DNA from: Oscillospiraceae bacterium
GTDB lineage: Bacteria > Bacillota > Clostridia > Oscillospirales > SIG627
Assembly (NCBI GenBank): GCA_034925865.1
Contig: JAYFRN010000008.1
Coordinates: forward strand, 1 to 64,000
Reading direction: 5' to 3'
DNA: 64,000 nucleotides
The position numbers were made by a program, and so were the translations under genes. The notes beneath the pieces were generated by a model. It did no database searches. It had not been told where the DNA came from and worked only from the letters and a program-made list of their open reading frames with translations. Shown in pieces: positions 51,182 to 60,006 of the stretch (position 1 is the first letter of the stretch; the number at the start of each line of letters is the position of its first letter).

Positions 51182-52162
51182 TCATTTATTTTTCTTGTAA
51201 AATGTTGCGGTTATCAGACGTGGAATATCCGATTCACTATCTATTTGCCATACGGTATTCAAGTGTAGGTAACGATCTTTCTTTCCGTACATAATAACAG
51301 GAACTGTATATTTGGTACCATATCTCGTTGTAATGCCCTTAGTTGCCGGCGACTTTTGTACTTCCCTAAATAGTTTGTCAGAAAATTCATTCCAGTTTTG
51401 ATAATGATAACCTAAAACTTTATTTATTACGTGAGCTTTGTCTTTTCCGCGTGGGTGGTTACTATTTAAAAGATAATCCTGGATTTTTTCCGATGGCGTA
51501 GACGCTGCTCCTGCATTCGGTAGTATTTCCCGTTTTGACACACTGTTATATAAATGAGTCTTAGCCGCCATATATGAATATTTTTCAACGTTCTTATACT
51601 TCATATTTTGGAACGCTTCAAGTGTCTCAGGTATTTCTTCTGAAGGAAGAATTGTTCGGTAAGAGTCGTATTGTTCCGTATCCGCTTTTTTATTATAAAC
51701 CTTTTTCCGCTCGATTTCAACGTATCCTTCTCCATAAGCGGCTGTCTGGTAATCATACCACTCTTGGTATGTCATATTTCGCGGCATTTCCTCGCCTGAA
51801 TTATACCAGTCCATTTCATCATCCGGATCGTATTCAATCGTTGTGCATCTACAGCTAGGGTGCATAGGTGGGAAATTAACGCCCGTCTGCGCTTTATCGA
51901 CCGGAAAATGCTTACCATCCAGATCACCGCATACAGAGCACGTACGGACTTCCAGCGTCGCCATGAATTCATATTCCTTCACACCCGCTGCTTTGTATGC
52001 CGCCTTTTCAGCTTCATTATGAAAATGGCTTGCCTCTGTACGTATAAGCTTTTCAGCATTCTTAAAGGACTGCCCCATTCTGTCTGACATAGCCGAGGTG
52101 ATACTATGCAGCAGCCCAAGTGGGATATATACGAAGCGGTTATTCTCCATGAAAGCTATCAT
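51182..52162 (-). CDS. MuF minor head protein with DUF6883-like toxin domain (N-terminus truncated)
   Basis: 326 residues. The MuF head-morphogenesis motif is present: RTCSVCGDLDGKHF, then FPPMHPSCRC with paired Cys and His. A linker leads to a C-terminal domain of about 110 residues (DYLLNSNHPRGKDKAHVINK, ending PRLITATFYKK) resembling DUF6883. MuF toxins ride on phage heads and are delivered to cells. The usual 200-residue N-terminal part before SDRMGQSFKNAEKLIRTEA is lost: the first 25 residues are encoded by DNA that belongs to the next fragment. Confidence 0.75.
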   Translation of the reverse strand: MIAFMENNRFVYIPLGLLHSITSAMSDRMGQSFKNAEKLIRTEASHFHNEAEKAAYKAAGVKEYEFMATLEVRTCSVCGDLDGKHFPVDKAQTGVNFPPMHPSCRCTTIEYDPDDEMDWYNSGEEMPRNMTYQEWYDYQTAAYGEGYVEIERKKVYNKKADTEQYDSYRTILPSEEIPETLEAFQNMKYKNVEKYSYMAAKTHLYNSVSKREILPNAGAASTPSEKIQDYLLNSNHPRGKDKAHVINKVLGYHYQNWNEFSDKLFREVQKSPATKGITTRYGTKYTVPVIMYGKKDRYLHLNTVWQIDSESDIPRLITATFYKKNK

Positions 52163-52333
52163 GAGACACTCAAAGGTGAATTACCAAGATCACGCATTGT
52201 ACAAAGAGTTTCTGCCGATTTGCGGAGAATGGCTATTAACAATGGTGTTGAAATTTACGATATCTATCGAAACTGTAGGTTTTTTGGAAGAAGCGCTCCA
52301 ACAAAAAAAGAGGGTGTCATTTTACTATTTTGA
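52106..52333 (+). pseudogene. N-terminal fragment of a chromosomal gene
   Basis: The frame reads MQQPKWDIYEAVILHESYHE and RIVQRVSADLRRMAINNG, resembling the N-terminal domain of a family seen in Clostridia (a DNA-binding-like helical start). After about residue 58 the frame continues only as WYL-gene DNA out of phase, so just the first 165 bases are genuine. It marks a chimeric junction. Confidence 0.5.
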
Positions 52334-52805
52334 CCTTAATGAACACAGCGAAAAGGTATATCGTAAAAGCAAGGAGCGATACATTGTAGAGCCGATGGCA
52401 CTGGTTTTTAATGAGGACAATTATTATCTAACATGCTACAGTTCAAAGTATGATGGAATCTGTAATTATCGTGTGGATCGTATGGAGTTATTAGCAATAA
52501 AAAAGCAGGCAGAGGATATTGAAAACAGAATAGAGATAATTAACAGCGGTGAAAATTCAATAAATGAACTTTCTATCTTAGAAAGGGAAGAGCGTGCAAG
52601 TTTTAAATTTATTGTTGAAAATGCTGCAACTATAATTAAAAATGCATTGGTGAAAATAGAGTTTTTTGAGTCAAAGAAGAGATTTGCTACAAATGTTGTA
52701 AAGTTATGGGATAGTTGGAGTGAAGACTATAAGATATTTAAAACCACGTTGAAAGATGATCTTAAAAATGCTTGTGAAGATGACAGTATTGAAAGTGAGG
52801 AATAA
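52270..52805 (+). pseudogene. WYL-domain regulator, 5'-truncated
   Basis: The frame from about 52270 to 52805 encodes a WYL sensor domain (RVSFYYFDLNEHSEKVYRKS, then YIVEPMALVFNEDNYYLTCY) followed by a C-terminal extension. The HTH part is missing and replaced by the previous fragment. The domain binds ligands and senses stress in other proteins. As it stands it has no start of its own and is probably a relic. Confidence 0.65.
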
Positions 52806-53020
52806 CCCATAACTGTTAATAAACATTTTTTGCAGATTTCAATAGCAGAAACCGGACGACTCAAGGGACTAGATTACCGTAAATCCACGAAGCACTCGGC
52901 AAAAAGAATGAATAGCCCAACTAACACTGTTAAGCCAAGGTGTTTAGGCAGAGCAAATCATACACTTTTATTTTTCATTGAACCCTGTTATTTTTTATAG
53001 AACTATTTTATTTTTCCTCT

Positions 53021-53200
53021 AGGGGTATTCAAATTCTCCCTTACACCGGAAGTGCTAGGGAAACCCCATAACGCAGAAAAAGCCTGCAATACAAAGGATT
53101 TTGAATACCCCTACGGGGCAAATCCCTTGTATTACAAGCTTTTCTAATAGGCAAAATAAAAAGGTACTCAGTGGAATTGTATTGTCCACTGAGTACCTTT
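53021..53200 (+). repeat. Structured repeat, copy 1
   Basis: The left arm AGGGGTATTCAAA (53021-53033) pairs with TTTGAATACCCCT (53100-53112). The latter sits in the loop of a second hairpin (ACAAAGGATTT 53091-53101, AAATCCCTTGT 53120-53130). The shared string GCTTTTCTAATAGGCAAAAT follows. Then comes a 13-bp hairpin, GGTACTCAGTGGA and TCCACTGAGTACC (53163-53197), ending in TTT. The paired arms differ from copy 2 but remain complementary. Confidence 0.65.
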
Positions 53201-53775
53201 GTGATTATTGTAGGCTGTGTAAGGGTCTGAACCCAAACCAACTCATAATTCGTGAAAAGTATTGTATATTAAGCTTTTTGGGTGTAGAATAATGACATAG
53301 GTAATAATTCCTATAATTTCAAGTAGGCTATTATTACCCCCTTGGCATTTTGCACCCCATTATGTTGGCACGGCGAGGGGCAAAATTAAAATGTTCAATG
53401 AGGAACGCTTCAAGGAATAAGGTTTAATTCCTGTCACCCGCACCATATAGCAGGACATTCAGAAAGAGTGTCCTACTTATGCAGCTCGCACATCGTCTGA
53501 AAAACAGCGCGCTGTCATCCTGCTCATGCGACGCGCCGGACTTTTTGTATTTTCGGTTTCAGTCGCGCTCAGATGAAATGTATACTCTCCGTACTACAAT
53601 TCCGCATTAGCAAGTATCGCGCGGACGGACAGTTCGTAGATTTTATACTTGAATCGTTGAACGATATCACCTCGCTATCTGGTACATTATAGCATGAAAT
53701 CAACATAATGGCAATATGAATACCACTCCCACTATAAGAGTAAAGAGACAGCCCCGCCGAAGCTGGGCTGAAATA
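53201..53775. other. Intergenic stretch with hairpin and tRNA-end relic
   Basis: No credible gene. A TTTTGCACCCC (53348-53358) and GGGGCAAAA (53377-53385) pair forms another hairpin of the same sequence type as copy 2. A tRNA-3'-end-like sequence lies at 53421-53446, followed by an AGGACA/TGTCCT hairpin (about 53451-53476). The rest is featureless to me. Confidence 0.5.
53421..53446 (+). other. tRNA 3'-end-like sequence, candidate old attachment site
   Basis: GGTTTAATTCCTGTCACCCG then CACCA looks like the T-loop, acceptor strand and CCA of a tRNA, but the 5' part of a tRNA is absent. It also matches 15 of 19 bases of the ssrA core. It is probably the distal att of a decayed element. Confidence 0.5.
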
Positions 53776-54906
53776 TTACACGAAGCATTCCGAATATCTG
53801 TCGTCAGCTTTTATTGCTTCAATCAGATCTTCGGGCGCGGCTGAAAGCCATCCCTTCCATGAACCCCCAGGTACGGTTGGAAAATTATCACTCGGAAATG
53901 TGACCTTTGAAACAAGTGGCGCTGTATAGTGATACAAGCCGGTGTTGCGTATCGCTTCATATTTCTTCTCATGTGTAAATCCGATATTGAAATATTCCAT
54001 TGCTCTTTCTGTATTTCCTTGCCGGGCGGTAAATATTGCGCTCCACAAATACAGTTCACGTAAATCGGCATGACAAATTCCGCAGTTTCCATCATCAAGA
54101 ATTGATTCATATAAATGGGCAACATCAAGAAGTTTTTGTATGCCGGATTCGCTCCAACACATTGACAGCTTTGACATAACTGCAGTTTCCATAACATTTT
54201 TAAGCTGCCTTATCAGTGCAATAAGCGCTTCGCCTTGGTATAAATCACGCTTTTCTCCTTCGGCCGCGGCAGAAAGCAGAATCTCACGACATATTGTAAC
54301 GGAATCCTGTCGCAAAGCCATAGCTTCTGCTTTATCAGTTGCGCCCATAGAAGCATACAAGCGAATAGCAACTGTAATAACTGCCATCCGATCTTCAGAG
54401 TCAATATTCAATACAAGAACTCGTTCAAACAAAGACAATGCTTCTTGCCAGTATTCATTTTGCGAATTGTATTCAATATCATTCTGTGTGTAATCACTGC
54501 CGTCTACTGTCTTTCCGCGAGCGCCGTACTTTTGCCATCCAAGCTGTGTGAGCGCGTATCCGAGGCGAACTAAAAGCTGCGGTTCGGACGGAAATTCTGA
54601 TATTGCCTCCCGAAGCAGAGCGACACATGGCATCATATCCCCTTGCGCATTCAGATAATCGTCCGCTTTACACATAATTAATTTCATTTTACTGTCGCGG
54701 TCGTTGTCATATCCAAATAATTCATCAATCGTGATGTGAAAATAATTCGCAATCGACGGAATGATCTCCATATCGGGATACCCACCATTTGCCTCCCAGC
54801 GCGAAACGGCCTGACTCGTTACACCGAGCGCGTCCGCCAGTGCTTCCTGTGTCCGACTGTCTCGTTTACGTAACACTCTGATTTTTTCTCCTAAATTAAC
54901 TTGCAT
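53776..54906 (-). CDS. XRE-family regulator with TPR-like C-terminal domain
   Basis: 376 residues. N-terminal helix-turn-helix (QEALADALGVTSQAVSRWEA, residues 18-37), then a helical repeat domain (about 75-340) of the type that senses peptides or metabolites. GGAGGTGCGATT upstream. The regulator probably represses itself: CAAGTAATA boxes overlap its promoter (54944-54972), and a perfect palindrome lies at 54996. Confidence 0.85.
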   Translation of the reverse strand: MQVNLGEKIRVLRKRDSRTQEALADALGVTSQAVSRWEANGGYPDMEIIPSIANYFHITIDELFGYDNDRDSKMKLIMCKADDYLNAQGDMMPCVALLREAISEFPSEPQLLVRLGYALTQLGWQKYGARGKTVDGSDYTQNDIEYNSQNEYWQEALSLFERVLVLNIDSEDRMAVITVAIRLYASMGATDKAEAMALRQDSVTICREILLSAAAEGEKRDLYQGEALIALIRQLKNVMETAVMSKLSMCWSESGIQKLLDVAHLYESILDDGNCGICHADLRELYLWSAIFTARQGNTERAMEYFNIGFTHEKKYEAIRNTGLYHYTAPLVSKVTFPSDNFPTVPGGSWKGWLSAAPEDLIEAIKADDRYSECFV

Positions 54907-54943
54907 AATCGCACCTCCACTATTTGTTCACCGGTGTGATTTT

Positions 54944-55008
54944 ATTATAACAAGTAATAGTAATATAATCAATAATCAAATTGTTGTTACAATATCAAGT
55001 AATACTTG
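54944..55008 (-). promoter_or_regulatory. Promoter and operator of the XRE regulator
   Basis: On the minus strand TTGATT (54967-54972), 17 bases, TATAAT (54944-54949). CAAGTAATAG lies in the spacer (54951-54960), and a perfect palindrome CAAGTAATACTTG is at 54996-55008. Confidence 0.6.
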
Positions 55009-55165
55009 TAAGATCATATCATCCCATTTTCGAAGGGCGGATCATCCATGACGGCAGCAAATATTCAGCTCATGTGCGCACGGTGCAACTTACGAAACCA
55101 CGATAATATTGAGTAATTATAGAAAACCAAGTTCTATCCAGTTTTTTGCGTAGAGGAACGGTGTT

Positions 55166-56092
55166 ATGGAGAAAAAGGTTACTGTAATTTCTGCGAGAAA
55201 AGATGTTGCGGGAATAAAAAAAGTCGGCATATACTGCCATGTCAGTTCGCCATCTAGCGCTCAACTTCATAGCCTTGCTGCACAAGCATCATATCTGACG
55301 AAATATGTGATGAGCCACATCGGTTGGCGAATAGCGGACATCTACATTGATGTGGAGAGCGGTTCAAACACTTTTGGCCGTGCTGAGTTTAATCGTATGA
55401 TTGAGGACGCCAAGAAGGGAATCATTGATCAAGTCGTAACAAAGAGCATTAGCAGGTTTGGACGGAACGCAGAAGATGTACTTACCGCCGTTCATTCGCT
55501 ATCGTCTCATGGCGTTCATGTTTATTTTGAGGAGCAATCTATTGATAGCCAATCGCCAGAAAGCGAATTATATATATCGATATTCAGCGGGCTGGCACAA
55601 GCCGAAAACCTCAATCTTAGTCAGAATATCAAATGGGGTATACGTAAAAAAATCGAAGATGGCTCATCACCTATATATGATCGACCGTGCTATGGCTACC
55701 AAATAGATGAGACTTCTACATTTATTACCGTGCCTGAGGAAGCTACTGTCGTTCGCAGGATATTTGCCATGTACCTATGTGGGATGAGTGTTCTAAAGAT
55801 TAAGGCTGCGCTTGAGGCGGATAGAATCATGTCACCAACCGGGAAGAGTAACTGGAGCAAGCGTACCATCGATATCATCCTGTCAAACAAAAAATACTGT
55901 GGTTTCTCTGTGGTCAAAGGAGAAAAGGGGACATACGAGCGTGAAAACCACCATGAGCCAATCATAACGCTTGATCTCTTTGAAAAAGTTCAGACAACCA
56001 AAGCAGAACGGACCAATGTTGAGATAGGCGAAGATGGAAAACGGCATCGAAAAAGCACAAAATACTCATCGCAAAAGACATCACAAAAGTAA
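55166..56092 (+). CDS. Serine recombinase, short and with altered active site
   Basis: 308 residues. The resolvase domain has Ser27 in the expected place (GIYCHVSSPSSAQ), but the conserved Arg of the YxRVS motif is His25. Later motifs QVVTKSISRFGRN and SGLAQAENLNLSQNIKWGIR are intact. The Recombinase domain (ECRIMSP-type region, SKRTIDIILSNKKYCG) follows. The zinc ribbon and coiled coil of the usual 450-550-residue enzymes are missing. It is likely a decaying transposon or IME recombinase. Flanking structured repeats are at 53021 and 56195. Confidence 0.75.
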   Translation: MEKKVTVISARKDVAGIKKVGIYCHVSSPSSAQLHSLAAQASYLTKYVMSHIGWRIADIYIDVESGSNTFGRAEFNRMIEDAKKGIIDQVVTKSISRFGRNAEDVLTAVHSLSSHGVHVYFEEQSIDSQSPESELYISIFSGLAQAENLNLSQNIKWGIRKKIEDGSSPIYDRPCYGYQIDETSTFITVPEEATVVRRIFAMYLCGMSVLKIKAALEADRIMSPTGKSNWSKRTIDIILSNKKYCGFSVVKGEKGTYERENHHEPIITLDLFEKVQTTKAERTNVEIGEDGKRHRKSTKYSSQKTSQK

Positions 56093-56194
56093 TTAGCCTA
56101 TGTGACATATGGCTTTAATTAGATTAGCCTGACGATCTTGAACCTTTTAATTTTGCCCTATACAATTTAATTTTGCCTCTGTTGCCGCTTGAGG

Positions 56195-56369
56195 AGGGGT
56201 GCAAAATTTATTTGTAAACTTAAGAGCAAAAATCAGCATCAAATAAAAAAACGAGACAGGACGGGCTTTTTGCACCCCCTTGTCTCGCTTTTCCCTTGTA
56301 CTACGGGCTTTTCTAATAGGCAAAATTAAAAGGTAGTCAGTCAATTTGTATCATTGACTGACTACCTTT
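56195..56369 (+). repeat. Structured repeat, copy 2
   Basis: AGGGGTGCAAAA (56195-56206) pairs with TTTTGCACCCC (about 56268-56278), which lies in the loop of a CGAGACA (56252-56258)/TGTCTCG (56281-56287) hairpin. The string GCTTTTCTAATAGGCAAAAT is shared with copy 1. Then GGTAGTCAGTCAA and TTGACTGACTACC form a 13-bp hairpin (56332-56366). The architecture is as copy 1 with different but compensated stems. Confidence 0.65.
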
Positions 56370-56370
56370 G

Positions 56371-56447
<77 letters not shown>

Positions 56448-56485
56448 TTATTAATGCGGCCGGGAAAACAGCCGCGCTTTTGAAA

Positions 56486-56509
56486 AACACGCCCAATCAA
56501 GGGCGTGTT
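56486..56509 (-). terminator. Terminator between the tRNA genes
   Basis: On the minus strand AACACGCCC, TTGATT, GGGCGTGTT, then TTTC: a 9-bp stem with a T-run after tRNA-Ser. Confidence 0.7.
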
Positions 56510-56510
56510 A

Positions 56511-56602
56511 TGGCGGAAAGACAGGGATTCGAACCCTGGGAACGGTATTAGCGTTCACACGATTTCCAGTCGTGCGCCTTAGACCAGCTCAGCCATCTTT
56601 CC
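56511..56602 (-). tRNA. tRNA-Ser (anticodon GGA)
   Basis: 92 nt with a long variable arm and encoded CCA. Acceptor GGAAAGA/TCTTTCC, anticodon loop CTGGAAA, variable stem AACGCTAATACCGTT. It reads UCC/UCU. Confidence 0.93.
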
Positions 56603-56688
56603 GTGACTAAATCAAGCTTGATTAGTATACATGAAATACAGAAAAAAATCAAGTGCTTTTATAAAAAAAGCCAAAATATTTTAAGTGG

Positions 56689-56757
56689 CCCCGTCTCAAA
56701 GAGATGACTCAAAAAAGAGGTAAACTCTTTGAGCAAACTCAATGAGACGGGGATTTT
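56689..56757 (-). terminator. Branched terminator of the solute-binding gene
   Basis: The outer stem CCCCGTCTCA (56689-56698) pairs with TGAGACGGGG (56743-56752). An inner CAAAGAG/CTCTTTG stem extends it. The minus-strand gene ends just to its right. Confidence 0.7.
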
Positions 56758-56764
56758 TAAATAT

Positions 56765-58273
56765 TCATTCCAATATGCTTTGATATGCGTCTATATAATC
56801 CTGTATCTGTTTAGTTGCAGCGGATTCTATGGCGGCGTAATCCGATGCGAAGGTATTTTTACCTGTACTAGTCATTTGGGCGAATTTTACATCAAATCCG
56901 CCGATGCCGAGAACTATACCAGGATCGTAATCTGCTGTATCGAATATTAGATCGAGGCAGAAACGGCTTTCCTCATCACGGGCAACAATACCTTTGAGGA
57001 CACGATCATAGTATGCCGGCAGCACAAGGGTTCTTCCGTAATATGAAAGCGCTTCTATAACCGCGCCTGCGGCTTCGGCATTTTCGGAATACTTTGGAAT
57101 AGCAATAACGGGAGTCGCATAACTGAAGCTGTGAGCGTAATTTGCCTGTTCCGAATCATACTTAGGATAAGGAATTATTCCGAATGCGTCTTCCATAACT
57201 CGGCATTGAATAATTCTGTAAACTGCAGTTGAACGGAACATCAGGCGGTTTTCGGTGAACATTGTATTGCCGTATTCCCAGGGGCTGCGTCCGTCGGTAT
57301 CTGAGGTAGCTATCTTAGATACATGAAAAGTTGATGTCGGATCTGAAAACAGATCTATTACACTTTGTACGATTTCTATATTTTTTGTACTGTATATTGA
57401 TAAAACCGGGAGGTCATCCGCACTTTTTTCGCAGATATGCATTCCGCATCCGTTAAGCTGCGCTATCGCATCGGAATAATCGGTCAGATATCCCCATTGA
57501 TCCTTAGCGGTGCCTTTACCGTCGTCGTTGAGATCTTTGTATACATCCTTGCACATTTCATGAAGCACATCTATTGTCCATGTGTTATTCTTGATATGTT
57601 CATACGGACTCGTGAGGCCTCGTTCGCTGACCATCCCCTTGTTGAACATCAAAGCGGAAAGCCCGTCATTGTCGACTGTGGAGATATCGCCAAGAACGAA
57701 ATACAGCTTGTTTGCTATTGATTGCTGCTTTACGAAGTTCTGCGTATACCATGGGTTTGACAAATTCATTGATTTAAGAGACATAAGGTCTACAAATGAA
57801 CCATTCTGAGCGAGCGGCGCAACATCGCTCAACTCGATATGTATAAGATCATATGTGCCGCTGTTGCTGTTGATATCGGCAGAGGCATCGTTGGCGACAG
57901 AGGTGCCTGAGACAATTTCGGTAATTTTGACTTTATATAATTCAGAAAGCTTTTCCATGCGATTGTAATTTGCGTCGTTTATAGGGTCATCCGTGTTGCC
58001 ACTCGTAGCGGTGAAATCGTTATACTGAGCCCAGCCCGCTGATTTCGGACGGAGTATCACAAATTCTTTACCGCCGAAATCAAGATCCTTCACAGGCGTA
58101 AATTCCGCCTGATTGTCACCGGTTTCAATATTTGTCTTGGTAGAGGTTTGTGATGATTTGGTGGATACTGTTCCGGGAACCTGAGGAGAACATCCCGAAA
58201 TAAACAGCATGACGGTTAAAAGCGAGGAAATCAGCAGAATAAGAACTATGCGTATGCTTGATTTTGTTCTCAT
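56765..58273 (-). CDS. Extracellular solute-binding lipoprotein
   Basis: 502 residues from ATG 58273 (AGAGGT upstream). The signal peptide ends in lipobox FISGC, a Ser/Thr linker follows, and the rest is a two-lobed binding-protein fold of the sugar/ABC type (SAGWAQYNDFTATSGNTDDP, ending IQDYIDAYQSIL). Such proteins capture a sugar or oligosaccharide for an ABC importer, but no permease or ATPase gene is adjacent, so the substrate is unknown. Long 500-residue members are common in plant-polymer-using Clostridia. Confidence 0.85.
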   Translation of the reverse strand: MRTKSSIRIVLILLISSLLTVMLFISGCSPQVPGTVSTKSSQTSTKTNIETGDNQAEFTPVKDLDFGGKEFVILRPKSAGWAQYNDFTATSGNTDDPINDANYNRMEKLSELYKVKITEIVSGTSVANDASADINSNSGTYDLIHIELSDVAPLAQNGSFVDLMSLKSMNLSNPWYTQNFVKQQSIANKLYFVLGDISTVDNDGLSALMFNKGMVSERGLTSPYEHIKNNTWTIDVLHEMCKDVYKDLNDDGKGTAKDQWGYLTDYSDAIAQLNGCGMHICEKSADDLPVLSIYSTKNIEIVQSVIDLFSDPTSTFHVSKIATSDTDGRSPWEYGNTMFTENRLMFRSTAVYRIIQCRVMEDAFGIIPYPKYDSEQANYAHSFSYATPVIAIPKYSENAEAAGAVIEALSYYGRTLVLPAYYDRVLKGIVARDEESRFCLDLIFDTADYDPGIVLGIGGFDVKFAQMTSTGKNTFASDYAAIESAATKQIQDYIDAYQSILE

Positions 58274-58342
58274 GGCGTACCTCTTTATATAAAATAATAA
58301 TAACGCGTATTTATAATAAATATTTTGAGTCAATATCGGCAA

Positions 58343-58732
58343 ATAAATAAACTTGCCGTTAAGATTATAAATTAAAATATTAAGAAATACATATTATATT
58401 GAACAAAAATATATTAACATATTATACCCATGTTGTCAATAATAAGTTTATAATTATCACTTAACAGGAAATAAAATCATGTGCGATGTCTGCATTTGGT
58501 AACGGGTTATGTGTCTGTCCTTATTATTGCATCAACGACTGAAGTATACGTTTAAACAACATTTATATAAGCCATGTTTTATATGAGAGAAAAGCTTCAT
58601 TTGTAAGAGCTTTTCTCTCTTCAAAGATAATTATTTAAATGCCGAGACAATTAAAAAGAAAAGCCCATATACCAGAGCCTTTTTCTCTCTTAAAGCTGTA
58701 AATTGTGTAATTACCGAGTTAATAATTTTATA
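58343..58732. other. Intergenic region with terminator hairpin
   Basis: No gene seen. GAGAGAAAAGCT (58585-58596) and AGCTTTTCTCTC (58608-58619) form a perfect 12-bp hairpin followed by TT; it may be a terminator for the chromate-transporter operon. A similar half-repeat (AAGCCC, then CTCTCTTAAAG) follows at 58660-58695. Confidence 0.6.
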
Positions 58733-59290
58733 TTATTTAATGACGCTGTATGCAACGCCACCGATCACGCCTGCGGCAAGCATTACGGCTATTGGGTTCA
58801 GCTTCCATTTTCTCAGCATGAAAAACCCTGTTACGATAACCAATACCGGTAAAAAATCAATGTTTAGCGATACTGCTCCCTCATTCCAAAGCGTAAGTAC
58901 AAGAATTTTAGCTCCTGCCGCCGCAATAAGTCCAACGACAGCCGGGCGAAGACCAGAAAGAATACCTTCGACCGACTTCAACCTTCTATATTTGCGGTAA
59001 AGTAAATATAAAAGCAGCACAATAACAAATGATGGCAAAATACATCCTAGTGTAGCAACTATAGCGCCTGGGAATCCCGCAATTTTCGTACCCACAAAAG
59101 TCGCTGAATTAATTGCTATAGGTCCGGGTGTCATCTGTGAAATGGTGATAAGATTGGTAAATTCGGTCATATCCATCCAGCCGTGTAATTCTACCACCTG
59201 AGCCTGTATGAGAGGAAGAGCTGCGTATCCGCCTCCTATGCTAAATAATCCGACTTGTAAAAATGAAATAAACAGCTCAAGATATATCAT
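58733..59290 (-). CDS. Chromate transporter, short CHR subunit B
   Basis: 185 residues, six hydrophobic segments. FSIGGGYAALPLIQAQV and ISQMTPGPIAINSATFVGTK are the CHR-family signature motifs. In Firmicutes two short CHR proteins act as a pair (efflux of chromate or related anions across the membrane). It overlaps the partner gene (59277) by 14 bases. Confidence 0.88.
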   Translation of the reverse strand: MIYLELFISFLQVGLFSIGGGYAALPLIQAQVVELHGWMDMTEFTNLITISQMTPGPIAINSATFVGTKIAGFPGAIVATLGCILPSFVIVLLLYLLYRKYRRLKSVEGILSGLRPAVVGLIAAAGAKILVLTLWNEGAVSLNIDFLPVLVIVTGFFMLRKWKLNPIAVMLAAGVIGGVAYSVIK

Positions 59291-59864
59291 TTTTTTCCTT
59301 ATCCTCCTTTTGGCGTTTTGGGTTTATTATACTTACGAGACCCAAAGCCGCGGCGGCCAATATGACATAAATAACATTGATGTTTAAAACGAATACGGCA
59401 AAGAAAGCAAACAGCATATCAAATATCAGCAATACACTTTTTTGTTTTACTATTTTGCTTCCCATATCATATACTACATCCATTATGACCGCGCATACTC
59501 CCGCCTGCATGCCGCGAAGCACATTTGCAACGATAACATTGGAAGTAAAAGCTGTATAAAAAAACGAAATCGCAGTCAGGATAATAAGCGGCGGCATTAC
59601 CGTGCCGAGAATTGTGACAAAAGCTCCTCCGAGTCCGGCAAGCCGGTAGCCGACAAGCACTGACACATTCACGGCCATTGCTCCGGGAGAGCTTTGCGCA
59701 ATGGCTATATAATCAAGCATTTCTTTTTCATCTATCCAGCCAAGCTTGTCAACAAATTGTTTTTTCATAAGAGGAACGATTACATATCCACCGCCGAAAG
59801 TAAACGCGCTGAGCTTAAAAGTATAATAAAAAAGCTTTAAATAAAATGTAATATCCTTTTTCAT
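59277..59864 (-). CDS. Chromate transporter, short CHR subunit A
   Basis: 195 residues, six hydrophobic segments. FTFGGGYVIVPLMKKQFVDK and IAQSSPGAMAVNVSVLVGYR are the family signatures. It is translated before, and pairs with, the downstream half. The divergent LysR gene probably regulates it. Confidence 0.88.
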   Translation of the reverse strand: MKKDITFYLKLFYYTFKLSAFTFGGGYVIVPLMKKQFVDKLGWIDEKEMLDYIAIAQSSPGAMAVNVSVLVGYRLAGLGGAFVTILGTVMPPLIILTAISFFYTAFTSNVIVANVLRGMQAGVCAVIMDVVYDMGSKIVKQKSVLLIFDMLFAFFAVFVLNINVIYVILAAAALGLVSIINPKRQKEDKEKNDIS

Positions 59865-59938
59865 GAATTCTCCTGTTCGAATCGTTTATAAATGTCCTTA
59901 GCAGCTTTTTTGTCATTATGTGATTATAATTTTAACAC

Positions 59939-59967
59939 TTGACTTAATATAAGTAAAATAATATAAT
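59939..59967 (+). promoter_or_regulatory. Promoter of the LysR gene
   Basis: TTGACT (59939-59944), 17 bases, TATAAT (59962-59967), in the 142-base divergent gap to the transporter operon. Confidence 0.7.
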
Positions 59968-60006
59968 AACATAGTGAAGATAATGCTTTCAATATGACGA
60001 GGCGGT

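Larger units (their letters stand above)
46826..52100 (-). mobile_element. Deleted prophage remnant
   Basis: The minus-strand order is MuF head protein, immunity, scaffold, capsid, connector, adaptor, endolysin, membrane protein, holin. Terminase, portal, all tail genes, replication and integrase are absent. The adaptor gene runs directly into the endolysin leader (48126-48133), marking an internal deletion. The right edge, near 52100, joins chimeric + strand fragments. Confidence 0.8.

Noticed and set aside
53421..53446. Complete tRNA gene
   Set aside because: Only the T-loop-to-CCA part is recognisable; no D-arm or anticodon arm can be folded upstream.
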